Positions 7,676 to 15,759 of a stretch of DNA of 21,846 bases are shown one piece after another; position 1 is the stretch's first letter; each line of letters opens with the position of its first letter. The stretch comes from Euryarchaeota archaeon UBA124 (GTDB taxonomy: Archaea; Thermoplasmatota; Poseidoniia; Poseidoniales; Poseidoniaceae). The notes beneath the pieces are model-generated. The model saw only the letters and a program-made list of their open reading frames with translations. It searched no databases and was not told the DNA's origin. Where the stretch lies: NCBI GenBank assembly GCA_002502215.1, contig DAPT01000011.1:1-21846 (forward strand), given 5' to 3'. The position numbers were made by a program, and so were the translations under genes.

Positions 7676-8587
7676 ATGGCAACAAGACAGTCCTCATCAA
7701 TTGGTCTGTTTGCCTTGCCCATTCTCGTCATGGGATGTTTGCATGTTGTTGTCACCCCATTGGGAAGCATTCTCGCATTGTCATGGTTGTACATGAGTCT
7801 CTATTATGCAACAGGGGTTCTGATCGGCTATGTGTTGTTAGGCAGGACCCGACTGACAAAGGACCACGAATATCGCCGATCGGAAATTATGAAGAAAATG
7901 AAACATGTCTATGATGCTGAAGCGAAGGGTGTGTGGGAAAAAGACACACAACTCCAAGCCGATACGGAGCTGAACCAGGCCAATCTCGATTCTAAGGTCG
8001 GATCCTTTGGTCGCGAAGCACCTGAGTTAGAACTTGACCGAGATGACAAATCGGATGTACAAATGCTAACTGAGCAAGGTTTCGTTCAGAAAGCAACGCG
8101 TCGAATGAATGGTGATGGCGCGGAGATGGATGAATCGATCGATTCGACCGTAGGTTCAGTACGACGCACCAGTTGGATGGATGGTATTATTGACAGCGTC
8201 TTCGGCTTTTTTGGAAAAGACAAAGCTGCCGAACGGGAAGAATTACGCCTGGCTCGTTTGCGTAACAATTCTCAACAAACGCCCGTTATCGCCCAACGTC
8301 CTGTTGCTCCAATCAAGGAAACGATGGCTACAGATTCCCGCTCCGGTGATGATTTGACAATGACTTCAATGAGCGACGATGGTGGAATTCTTTCATCGAC
8401 ATCGATTGAAACACCACAACCCGCACCGATTCCAAAGAGAGAATCAATCGAAGACCTAGCCATGCTGAGTGGAGGTAGTGTTTCTGTTTCAACTGCCAAC
8501 CTTTCTGGAAAATGTCCCTCATGTGGGGCTTCAAACCCACCTTCGGACCGATACTGTCAATCCTGTGGTGCGTCACTCTCGGTCTAA
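7676..8587 (+). CDS. Membrane protein with two N-terminal helices and C-terminal zinc ribbon
   Basis: The 303-residue product starts with two hydrophobic helices (about residues 9-30 and 33-56) joined by a short turn, followed by a long charged region without obvious fold (about 60-275), rich in Asp, Glu, Ser and Met, probably disordered. It ends in a zinc ribbon of the CxxC-x10-CxxC type (Cys280, Cys283, Cys294, Cys297; CPSCGASNPPSDRYCQSCG), common at the ends of archaeal and bacterial membrane proteins. The basic residues after helix 2 (GRTRLTKDHEYRR) put the long tail in the cytoplasm. No catalytic motif is visible. It lies between the glycosyltransferase and dnaJ on the same strand, 52 nt before dnaJ, and may be cotranscribed. 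The function is unknown; an adaptor or scaffold role is inference. Confidence 0.75.
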   Translation: MATRQSSSIGLFALPILVMGCLHVVVTPLGSILALSWLYMSLYYATGVLIGYVLLGRTRLTKDHEYRRSEIMKKMKHVYDAEAKGVWEKDTQLQADTELNQANLDSKVGSFGREAPELELDRDDKSDVQMLTEQGFVQKATRRMNGDGAEMDESIDSTVGSVRRTSWMDGIIDSVFGFFGKDKAAEREELRLARLRNNSQQTPVIAQRPVAPIKETMATDSRSGDDLTMTSMSDDGGILSSTSIETPQPAPIPKRESIEDLAMLSGGSVSVSTANLSGKCPSCGASNPPSDRYCQSCGASLSV

Positions 8588-8630
8588 TTTCAACGTGAGG
8601 TTTTAGTGGTGCGCCTGTTGGCCAAGGATA

Positions 8631-8635
8631 GGTGG
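8631..8635 (+). promoter_or_regulatory. Shine-Dalgarno-like GGTGG for dnaJ TTG start
   Basis: GGTGG lies 4 nt before the TTG at 8640 and resembles the GGTG part of the archaeal consensus GGAGGTGA. The DnaJ J-domain begins immediately after this TTG, so the site and the protein agree on the start. Confidence 0.45.
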
Positions 8636-8639
8636 AACG

Positions 8640-9767
8640 TTGACAGACAAACGAGACTATTACGAAGTTCTCGATGTTGACCGTTCGGCAACCGAAAAAG
8701 ATCTGAAGAATGCATTCAGACGTCTTGCGAGAAGATTTCACCCTGACCGGAGTGAGGAGCCTGATGCAGAAAATAAATTCAAAGAAATCCAAGAGGCCTA
8801 TGCAGTTCTCTCGGATGCAGAAAAGCGCGCACACTACGACAGATTTGGTCATGACGGCCCGTCTGGTAACCCATTCGGTGGCTTTTCAGGTGGAGGATTT
8901 AACATCAATCTGGAGGATCTTCTTGGTGGGGATTTCTTCTCTGGCTTCTTCGGAGGTGGACGCAGCCGGTCCCGTGAACGCAAAGGATCCGATATTCTTG
9001 TTCGACACAGCATTGAGATGGCGACTGTCATAACGGGTAGTGAGGAATCGATCGAACTCGACCTACCAGTTGAGTGTTCGACTTGCAACGGTACCGGTGC
9101 GAAGGATGGGAAAACCAAAACATGTGGGACTTGTCAAGGAACAGGTCGTGTCCGAGTACGTCAACAAATTGGACCGTTTGTGAATGAGGTTGTTCAGGAA
9201 TGCAGGGATTGTGGCGGAACCGGCTCAATCATTGAATCTCCTTGTGGGGATTGTTCCGGTCGGGGTCACCGGATTGAGGCGAAATCCATCAAATTCAATG
9301 TGCCACCAGGCGCAGAGCATGGCACGCGTCTAAGGTTACGCGGCCAAGGCCAGCCTGCTGAGCGGGGTCGAGGCTCGAACGGTGATCTTCTCATTGAGAT
9401 TGAAGTCCTAACGCATCCTTGGTTTGAGCGGAATGGTTCCGATTTGATTATGTCCCTTCCGCTCGGATATCCTGACCTCGTCTTGGGTACGAAGGTCACC
9501 ATTGATCACATCGATGGCAAGAAACTCGACATTGTTATCCCTCCTCGCTCATCTGCTGGCCATACTTTGGAAATCAAGAAACGCGGGCTTCCTCACATGA
9601 GGCGAAGTGGTCGTGGAGATGTTGTTGTCCTGCTCAAACTTCACGTTCCGGAAAAGATTTCCAAAGCAGACAAGAAACAACTTGATTCGATGAAAACGTC
9701 CCTCAATCCAAGCGACCAATTGCAACGCATTCTTGATGATGCTGCAGATCGAAGAGCGAATGAATGA
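8640..9767 (+). CDS. dnaJ: Chaperone protein DnaJ (type I Hsp40)
   Basis: This co-chaperone delivers unfolded proteins to DnaK/Hsp70 and stimulates its ATPase in the cytoplasm. The 375-residue product has the full type I layout: J-domain (residues 5-70, 'DYYEVLDVDRSATEKDLKNA', HPD at 34-36), Gly/Phe-rich linker (about 71-110), four zinc-binding CxxCxGxG-type repeats (Cys146/149, 162/165, 188/191, 202/205; the fourth reads CGDCSGRG), and two C-terminal substrate-binding beta domains ending near 350. The length equals that of typical DnaJ. It uses a TTG start with an SD-like GGTGG. DnaK and GrpE are not in the window. Its stop codon is followed directly, with no spacer, by the stop of the convergent surface-protein gene. 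In archaea dnaJ is generally held to be of bacterial origin. Confidence 0.97.
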   Translation: MTDKRDYYEVLDVDRSATEKDLKNAFRRLARRFHPDRSEEPDAENKFKEIQEAYAVLSDAEKRAHYDRFGHDGPSGNPFGGFSGGGFNINLEDLLGGDFFSGFFGGGRSRSRERKGSDILVRHSIEMATVITGSEESIELDLPVECSTCNGTGAKDGKTKTCGTCQGTGRVRVRQQIGPFVNEVVQECRDCGGTGSIIESPCGDCSGRGHRIEAKSIKFNVPPGAEHGTRLRLRGQGQPAERGRGSNGDLLIEIEVLTHPWFERNGSDLIMSLPLGYPDLVLGTKVTIDHIDGKKLDIVIPPRSSAGHTLEIKKRGLPHMRRSGRGDVVVLLKLHVPEKISKADKKQLDSMKTSLNPSDQLQRILDDAADRRANE

Positions 9768-11987
9768 CTATTCTTCTTCAACAAAACGGTTCAACGTAGT
9801 TGGAATACGCATTGCTCTGGGCGTTCCTCCAACGTGACCATTGAGCTCAATATCGACCTGCGTTGCATCCCCAACAAGGTCAACGGTTAGGAAAACGGTT
9901 GTGCCTTGAGCAATTGAATCAATGAAGACTTCCTCTCCTTGGTGCAGCAGACGGGGCTCGACTCGGTCGACAGTCAGCGCTTGGCCATAGGGCGCATCAA
10001 ATCGGAAAGCTGCTATTTCCCATGTTTCATGCTCAGTATTCAACCCAACAAGAATCGGCCAATTTCCGAATGATTTCGCCAGTCGAGGATCCAAATTCCA
10101 AACTGCAATCGACGTTCCATCGGTCGTGTACGAACGTTGAGGTTCACCCCATGATGCAATGGCTGATTGCCACGGAAGCGTTGCAACTGCTTCCAAAGAT
10201 CGAACAAGGGATTTTCTGGTTTGTTCCGGGGTTTCCTTCCCCTCATCAAGAAGATTGGATAGAAGTTCCAGTCTTCGTTTAATGGCGCCAATTCGGACAG
10301 CATGGCGCTTGGTTTTTCTTATTGAGTAAAAGAGATACAGTGCTGGTAGTATCATGCCGAGGCCAAGAATCCATCGAACCGTTGAGCCCCAAAATTTAGC
10401 TTCATCTGATGGTGCGAACCAAGGCTCTTCCCCAATTTCAGTGGTGACTTTGGTTATGGTGATTTCATATTCGAGTGGATCGAGATTGTTCCCCCATGTC
10501 TGATTCTCAAGAACAGAATCGTTTGTGTGATACAGTTTGATAAGGTGAGTGCCGGGTCCGACTGTGATGTAAAGGTCCATGCTGTTTGTGAACAAATCAG
10601 GCGTGAGTGTGTACTCTTGAAGTGTTTCCATTGTTTCTTGATTCAATTCTTGCACGTCAACGAGCAGATCCTGACTTGTACCATCGATTTGAATGTGCAA
10701 ACGGTGTTCTGAATCCACCCATCCCTCGACTGAAACAAGATACACGTCAACAACGTCCATGGTGGGAAGGGTAAGTTCGCCTGAAAACGCATCGGTATCC
10801 TCTGAATACAAGATAGGCCAATTTTCGCCGATAAGATTTGATGGAAGATATCCGGGTGCATCGACCGATGTATTCCCGTCCGTAAAATTCTCTATCGTGA
10901 CGTCAACCCAGTGGACTGCGCCCTCAATGGTAAGCATCGCTGTAGTTGTGTTCGGATAGGCAAAGATTCGTTCAACTGTGTTTTGCTCAACCAAAACATC
11001 AGGCATGTTGACCCAATTGTCACCGATTCGAACCGAAAGCTGGGCAGTAATGTCTTCAATCACGGGTGCAAGTTTGACAACACCAGTGGATCCCAGCACA
11101 AACGCAGTTTTGGATTCGCCATGGCCAATTTGATCAAATTGTGAGGTATTACCATCGATGGTCATTGTCAATTGCGGTTGGTGAATCGTTCGCTGGAGAG
11201 CGTAGGACGAGACCTGTGCTGCTGTTGAAACTTTCACGATAATACGCCCATCCTCCTCGATTTCCAAGTAATGTGTCTCTCCGAGGGTGTGGGGGTTGGT
11301 CGAGGTCATGGTTTCGATGACCTTGCTAAGCAGTACCTCTTGGTTATCACTTTGCAAATAAAAGTCAAATCGGATTGAGTCTGAAGCATGGTGAAGTGTT
11401 AGTTCGACAATTTCTCCGCTGCTGACTGTAAACCCGTAATACTCTTCGGCGTTTAATTCAACGGCACCAGCATCGAAACCAAGTGTTGAGTAATTTCCAT
11501 TTGTGATTGCCTTAAGATTACCACGGTGCATGTCCAAACATTCAATCGGACTCGAGCAACGGTAGGAATCAACAAGGTCCATTTCCGATTCAGGACTTGG
11601 TCGCTGATTCACATGACTTTCATCTTGAACAACGAGGAATGATGTCGATACGGTTTCAGTGGACGTCGAACGTATGGTGATGCTCACCGAGAGATTCTCA
11701 GGTGCTTTGTAGGTCACCGAGGTGGCAGATGTGAGTGTGGTCTCTCCTGCTTCAAGTTCGACTTCACATGTACTGCAACCGACATTGACGGAAACGATGG
11801 TTCCTTCCTCAACATCCATTGTCTGGTGGTAGACTTCCGCTTCAGAAAGGCTGATCATTTGTATGCGACCATCAACAACAAACGCATTGAATGGTTCTTC
11901 TGCATGGGTGACTGGAAGAATGCTAAGAAGAACAACACAGACAAACAAGGTTGCTATCGAGCCTCTTCGTTGCGCTTCACCCTCCAT
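9768..11987 (-). CDS. Large secreted protein with one membrane helix and cytoplasmic domain
   Basis: The 739-residue product starts with a clear signal peptide (residues 1-29, 'GSIATLFVCVVLLSILPVTHA'). The extracellular part (about 30-530) is beta-rich and acidic, with many N-x-S/T sites and two likely disulphide pairs (CSTC near 72; CSSPIEC near 143). One section ('YYGFTVSSGEIVELTLHHAS', then 'RFDFYLQ') resembles a PPC-type beta-sandwich. A membrane helix follows at about 532-555 ('ILGLGMILPALYLFYSI') with a basic flank (RKTKRHAVR), then a cytoplasmic part of about 180 residues: a helical segment with 'KRRLELLSNLLDEGKETPEQ' and a beta-rich end. Unlike its neighbour at 15760 it has no zinc ribbon. 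A sensor or envelope role is plausible but not shown. It ends exactly where dnaJ ends and is divergent from arcS (84 nt). Confidence 0.82.
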   Translation of the reverse strand: MEGEAQRRGSIATLFVCVVLLSILPVTHAEEPFNAFVVDGRIQMISLSEAEVYHQTMDVEEGTIVSVNVGCSTCEVELEAGETTLTSATSVTYKAPENLSVSITIRSTSTETVSTSFLVVQDESHVNQRPSPESEMDLVDSYRCSSPIECLDMHRGNLKAITNGNYSTLGFDAGAVELNAEEYYGFTVSSGEIVELTLHHASDSIRFDFYLQSDNQEVLLSKVIETMTSTNPHTLGETHYLEIEEDGRIIVKVSTAAQVSSYALQRTIHQPQLTMTIDGNTSQFDQIGHGESKTAFVLGSTGVVKLAPVIEDITAQLSVRIGDNWVNMPDVLVEQNTVERIFAYPNTTTAMLTIEGAVHWVDVTIENFTDGNTSVDAPGYLPSNLIGENWPILYSEDTDAFSGELTLPTMDVVDVYLVSVEGWVDSEHRLHIQIDGTSQDLLVDVQELNQETMETLQEYTLTPDLFTNSMDLYITVGPGTHLIKLYHTNDSVLENQTWGNNLDPLEYEITITKVTTEIGEEPWFAPSDEAKFWGSTVRWILGLGMILPALYLFYSIRKTKRHAVRIGAIKRRLELLSNLLDEGKETPEQTRKSLVRSLEAVATLPWQSAIASWGEPQRSYTTDGTSIAVWNLDPRLAKSFGNWPILVGLNTEHETWEIAAFRFDAPYGQALTVDRVEPRLLHQGEEVFIDSIAQGTTVFLTVDLVGDATQVDIELNGHVGGTPRAMRIPTTLNRFVEEE

Positions 11988-12071
11988 AAATGCGGCTCGT
12001 AGGCCTAGTCTTTCAACACTTTCTTTCCAATACGTGCCATCTTTGAAAAACCAACCACCTCAGCACAAGCC

Positions 12072-13841
12072 ATGGCAGAAGGACTTGGTCGCACAGTTCT
12101 TCATCGCCATCGATATGCAAGGGTTTGGGGTCTAGGTGATCGTTCGTCCCCGGCTGTGAAGACACCCGCATTCATTTCGACTGAAGATGACGATGAAGCA
12201 TGCAAAAACATCGCCGCCTTCCACTGCGTGCAAAGCAGAACCATCCCAGCGAGAATTACAATCTCAACAAAGCATTGCCTTGTACCACCGGCATTTGATC
12301 AATTAGGTCCTTCAATGGAAGCATCGGTTGGTCATGTATTACCGCCTTCCTTGGATGAGGCAAATGCAGGTGAATCAGCTGACACCGGCCCCCTACTGCC
12401 TGTTTCTTGGCAACGATTGCATCATGATCCATCGCTGTTGAACGATGATTTACAGCCCAGCATTGTCGTTTTGCTCGATGCAGTTCAACTTGCAGCCCAA
12501 CCCGGGAAACTTGTGAAAGCGATTCAAACACTGAAGCACCGATTTCCTGGTGCGCTGCTTTGGACACCTGGCCTTGGCGGACCCGATAATGCGGCGGTCC
12601 TCGCTTGGTTTGGGGTTGATCTGTTCGACACGAGTCGTGCTCGACTTGCAATCAGTACAGGTCACTTACTCACCTCCTTCGGTCCTCGACTACCTGTGGA
12701 TGGTGAGACGCTCAACACGGACGTAGCATTGCATCATTATCGTCAAGCAATCCGTTCCGTTCAGTCAGCGATTGAAATAGGCACATTACGCCGGCTCGCT
12801 CAACAGCAAAGTTTGAACAGTCCTCGATTGGTTGAACACATGCGCCATTTCGATACCCTAATGCGTCCAATCGAAGATGTCTTACGCGCCCACCCTGCGG
12901 GGATTGATGCAATTGAATTTATGGCACAAGAAAGCCATCTTGACTCAGAAGTCCATGCATGGGTTGAGTTCATGATGCATCGCTACACAGCACCTGAGGG
13001 GCTCGACCACACACTTGTGTTACTTCCGTGTTCTGAGCGAAAGCCGTATCGTCTATCAAAGTCCCATCGTAAATTTATCGAAGCCATTGGCAGCAATGGT
13101 TGCCACGAAGTTATGGTCACATCTCCACTTGGACTTGTTCCAAGGGATTTGGAAGATGTCTGGCCAGCAGGTTTCTATGACATTCCCGTAACAGGTGATT
13201 GGACAGTTCAAGAACTTGAACGAATCAAATCCATGGTCCAATCACTTCTTGACCGTCATGCTTACCAGTGCATCGTCAATCACAGCGGAATTGAACTCGA
13301 TATCGAAGGATTTGATGTAATCGATACGCGACAGGGGGAATCTTCAGGGTCCCGAACATCGCTACAACGATTAAATGAAGCGGTAAAACACAGCAAAAAG
13401 GAACTCGATCTTCGGCGACGGAAAGGGGAATCCCTCAACATGGATCGCTTCAAGAGTATTTCTCGTTATCTCTACGACACTGACGATTGGCTTGAAGGAT
13501 GCCGAATTCGGGGAAAACCTCCTCGATGGCGAATTGAAAAAGACGGTGAGCAAGTGGCTTTGTGGTTTTTTGACCGCGCAGGTTTTGCCTTTAGCAAGGG
13601 AGCAATTCCGTCTTTGTTTGAACACAAAACGCTACCGTGCGTTCGACTCAAACCCTCAATAAAATGGAAAGGAGACCTCCATCTTGGCATCATCGATTCG
13701 TACGATGGAAAAATCCGTAGAGGCCAAGACCTTCTCGTTCTTCAAAACGAGGAACCGGTTGGACTTGCGAGAAGTCTTGCGCCGGGTTGGGAATGGGCAG
13801 GCACGCCAGGACGATTGGCGAAAATGCATCAGAAGCGATGA
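12072..13841 (+). CDS. arcS: Archaeosine synthase ArcS (TgtA2-like)
   Basis: ArcS acts after the tRNA-guanine transglycosylase has put preQ0 into the D-loop of tRNA (position 15), helping convert it to archaeosine. The 589-residue product has the expected layout: a degenerate TGT-like region (about 1-280, with 'GVDLFDTSRARLAISTGHLL'), the ArcS core domain (about 285-440) with the signature PCSERKPYRLSKSHRKF at residues 319-335, and a C-terminal PUA RNA-binding domain (about 515-585, 'KPSIKWKGDLHLGIIDSYDG'...'PVGLARS'). No signal or membrane segment is present. The ATG at 12072 is the first good start; no clear SD precedes it. It leads a rightward cluster with the uS15 gene 62 nt downstream, a translation-related context. 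A classical TgtA is not in the window. Confidence 0.88.
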   Translation: MAEGLGRTVLHRHRYARVWGLGDRSSPAVKTPAFISTEDDDEACKNIAAFHCVQSRTIPARITISTKHCLVPPAFDQLGPSMEASVGHVLPPSLDEANAGESADTGPLLPVSWQRLHHDPSLLNDDLQPSIVVLLDAVQLAAQPGKLVKAIQTLKHRFPGALLWTPGLGGPDNAAVLAWFGVDLFDTSRARLAISTGHLLTSFGPRLPVDGETLNTDVALHHYRQAIRSVQSAIEIGTLRRLAQQQSLNSPRLVEHMRHFDTLMRPIEDVLRAHPAGIDAIEFMAQESHLDSEVHAWVEFMMHRYTAPEGLDHTLVLLPCSERKPYRLSKSHRKFIEAIGSNGCHEVMVTSPLGLVPRDLEDVWPAGFYDIPVTGDWTVQELERIKSMVQSLLDRHAYQCIVNHSGIELDIEGFDVIDTRQGESSGSRTSLQRLNEAVKHSKKELDLRRRKGESLNMDRFKSISRYLYDTDDWLEGCRIRGKPPRWRIEKDGEQVALWFFDRAGFAFSKGAIPSLFEHKTLPCVRLKPSIKWKGDLHLGIIDSYDGKIRRGQDLLVLQNEEPVGLARSLAPGWEWAGTPGRLAKMHQKR

Positions 13842-13903
13842 CCAGAAGAAGCGATGTGGTTAAGAAGGGTAAGCAGGTCGCAAGATTGCTCCGAGTGGTC
13901 CAT

Positions 13904-14359
13904 ATGGCACGAATGTATTCATCACGAAAAGGAAAAAGTGCTTCTTCGAAGCCGTTCATGACCGAGCCATCCTCTTGGTCCAACACCGACGTCAAGGAGA
14001 TTGAGTCTCTTATCGTCAAGTATGCAAAAGAAGGCATGAGCACCTCCCAAATTGGACTCGTACTACGAGATAAGCACGCAGTTCCAAACGCCCGCCTTGT
14101 TCTTGGCAAGCGAATTGGAGCAGTCCTCGCAGAAAACGACCTCGGAGGAACCTATCCAGAGGATTTGATGAATCTCATGCGACAAGCCGTTGCAATCATT
14201 GACCACCTAACGACCAATCACCGTGATCTGCACAACAAGCGTGCGCTTGAGATAACCGAAGCCAAGATTCGACGACTTGGTAACTACTACAGGGCTGAAG
14301 GTCGCCTTTCTGCTGACTGGAAGTACAAGCGTGACCAACTTCGACTCATCGTCGAGTGA
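13904..14359 (+). CDS. rps15: 30S ribosomal protein uS15 (archaeal type)
   Basis: uS15 binds 16S rRNA in the central domain of the small subunit. The 151-residue product carries the archaeal/eukaryotic (S13e) N-terminal extension, 'MARMYSSRKGKSASSKP' (eukaryotes: MGRMHSxGKGISxSxxPY), then 'SQIGLVLRDKHAVPNARLV' and the core helices ending 'EAKIRRLGNYYRAEGRLS' and WKYKRDQLRL. The length fits the family (about 147-152). The ATG at 13904 is chosen because the family starts at MxRM; the open frame runs further upstream to 13787 but overlaps arcS and lacks homology there. A weak GTGGT lies 5-9 nt upstream. A DHH-like gene follows after 47 nt. Confidence 0.96.
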   Translation: MARMYSSRKGKSASSKPFMTEPSSWSNTDVKEIESLIVKYAKEGMSTSQIGLVLRDKHAVPNARLVLGKRIGAVLAENDLGGTYPEDLMNLMRQAVAIIDHLTTNHRDLHNKRALEITEAKIRRLGNYYRAEGRLSADWKYKRDQLRLIVE

Positions 14360-14406
14360 TTGGGAGCATTCATTTGTCTGGGGGTTAAGGCCCCTTTGGG
14401 ACGGCC

Positions 14407-15306
14407 ATGAAGGACTTGAGAACAGCTCCGTTTTTCAAGCCAATCGATGGTGTTGTAGATGATGCGATTTCGTTTCTACAGTCCAACTCGCTGATGCTGG
14501 TCGCAACTGCTGATCTCCACTCGATCATTGCACTCGGTTTCTTGGAATCAGCCCTTCTTGACAAAGGTGTTTCGTATTCACGCAGGATTCTCCCACCCTC
14601 TTCTCACATTCCACCTGATGAGACGAGTTTCATTCCCGAACAAGCGGGTTCAAACATCTTGTTTATTGATGCCTTTAGCAGAGTCGAAGCGCCTCCAAAG
14701 GAAGCATTCCTGCTCGCTTCGAAACATGTAGAGGTTGAATTCAATCATTCGACGACCAAGCGAAGAGGGAGCGTTGATGTTGTTCTGCAATCCTCAGCCA
14801 TTGCTTTTGCGATCGCACCAAAAGGAGAGCGAACAAAGCGTTGCCGACCGTATTCAGGATGTGGACAATGGCTGATGGAGAGTTTGGATACGACCATGGA
14901 CCCGATTCACACAATGATTCGGGACTATCTTCGAGATGAAGGCACGATTCAAGTTTGCCCGTTGCCAGAAGTTGAGGATGCATCAGTGGAAATGATGCCT
15001 CTGGCATCGCCTCGAAGACTTCAACGTCTGCAAAAGCTGTGGAAAGACTTGGATGCATCCTCAAGGGCTCAGGCTCTCTCCGAATACAGCCTTCCATTGT
15101 TGTCGAGTGAGGGGCTCTCCACGGCGCGTTTGGAGGAACTCATTTGGAAGCGTATGAAGATACCAAATACGGCAACGGACCTAGCAACGATACTCCATCG
15201 TTTGTTGAAGATGTGGCCACAAGATGCTGATGATGCAGTCATTCATGCTGGACGATTGCTCGATGAATTCCTAAGATCTGGCAGGCTTACACCATCGACG
15301 GATTGA
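14407..15306 (+). CDS. DHH/RecJ-like protein, probably catalytically inactive
   Basis: In many archaea a RecJ/GAN-like DHH phosphoesterase gene follows rps15, and this 299-residue product sits in that place, 47 nt downstream. Its first half fits the DHH fold at low similarity: a strand ending in a would-be motif I ('LMLVATADLHSIIALGFLES', residues 29-48, where active enzymes have an Asp-rich HxDxDG), a second strand NILFIDAF (83-90), and 'VEVEFNHST' (108-116) where active enzymes have DHH. The metal-binding Asp/His set is largely absent, so nuclease activity is unlikely. The region of about 118-160 (Gly/Ser-rich, 'GSVDVVLQSSAIAFAIAPKG') could be the usual DHH-domain continuation. The second half is helical. 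A Cdc45-like structural role at the replication fork is an inference from the fold and the missing residues. The family call rests partly on context. Confidence 0.5.
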   Translation: MKDLRTAPFFKPIDGVVDDAISFLQSNSLMLVATADLHSIIALGFLESALLDKGVSYSRRILPPSSHIPPDETSFIPEQAGSNILFIDAFSRVEAPPKEAFLLASKHVEVEFNHSTTKRRGSVDVVLQSSAIAFAIAPKGERTKRCRPYSGCGQWLMESLDTTMDPIHTMIRDYLRDEGTIQVCPLPEVEDASVEMMPLASPRRLQRLQKLWKDLDASSRAQALSEYSLPLLSSEGLSTARLEELIWKRMKIPNTATDLATILHRLLKMWPQDADDAVIHAGRLLDEFLRSGRLTPSTD

Positions 15307-15331
15307 AACACCAAGAGGTATTGGCAATAGC

Positions 15332-15682
15332 ATGGCGATTGAACGATTATTGACAGGTAGCATTCGGGAACGTGTCCAAGACCTGATGTCAACGGAAGAT
15401 CTCATCATCGAGTCGTTCAAAGACATCGTTAAGGATGAACTCAAAGCTCACATTCGCAACAAAATCGAGGAGGATCCGGACCTCCATGCTGAAATCAAGG
15501 AGGCGGTAAACTACTACTTCCAACAAAAGGCACGTTCGGTTTACGCAGAACTCAAAGCTACGAGGGCCGCAACCCGCCTTGGTCTCCGTCTCTTGCCAGA
15601 TGAACTTCAAGGTGAAGTTGGTGAGGCTCTGATTGGCTTGTTTGAAAAAGAGTTGGGCGCAATGTTGGACAAAGCCCTTTGA
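15332..15682 (+). CDS. Small helical protein of unknown function
   Basis: I do not recognise a family. The 116-residue product is almost entirely helical and highly charged ('FKDIVKDELKAHIRNKIEED', then 'AEIKEAVNYYFQQKARSVYA'), with no signal peptide; the C-terminal third ('GEALIGLFEKELGAMLDKAL') is amphipathic. The start is the ATG at 15332; a GAGGT lies about 14 nt upstream, too far for a standard SD. It follows the DHH-like gene by 25 nt and precedes the surface protein at 15760 by 77 nt. Some archaeal rps15-recJ clusters carry rps3ae next; this protein is too short and does not resemble S3Ae. A partner of the DHH-like protein is possible but only from position. Confidence 0.65.
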   Translation: MAIERLLTGSIRERVQDLMSTEDLIIESFKDIVKDELKAHIRNKIEEDPDLHAEIKEAVNYYFQQKARSVYAELKATRAATRLGLRLLPDELQGEVGEALIGLFEKELGAMLDKAL

Positions 15683-15759
15683 TAAGAAAACGAGGATAGT
15701 TCCACTCATTTTGGCGTTGGTGTTATACGCTTCCTTCCTGAGCGCTTGCCGGGGAGAGA

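Noticed and set aside
12256..12651. 131-residue open frame antisense to arcS, and similar antisense frames elsewhere
   Set aside because: They are shadows of well-supported genes, with irregular composition and no recognisable domain.
14381..14394. GGGG-TTAAGG-CCCC hairpin between rps15 and the DHH-like gene
   Set aside because: It has only 4 GC pairs and no T-run follows, so a terminator is not supported; an RNA leader structure cannot be excluded.
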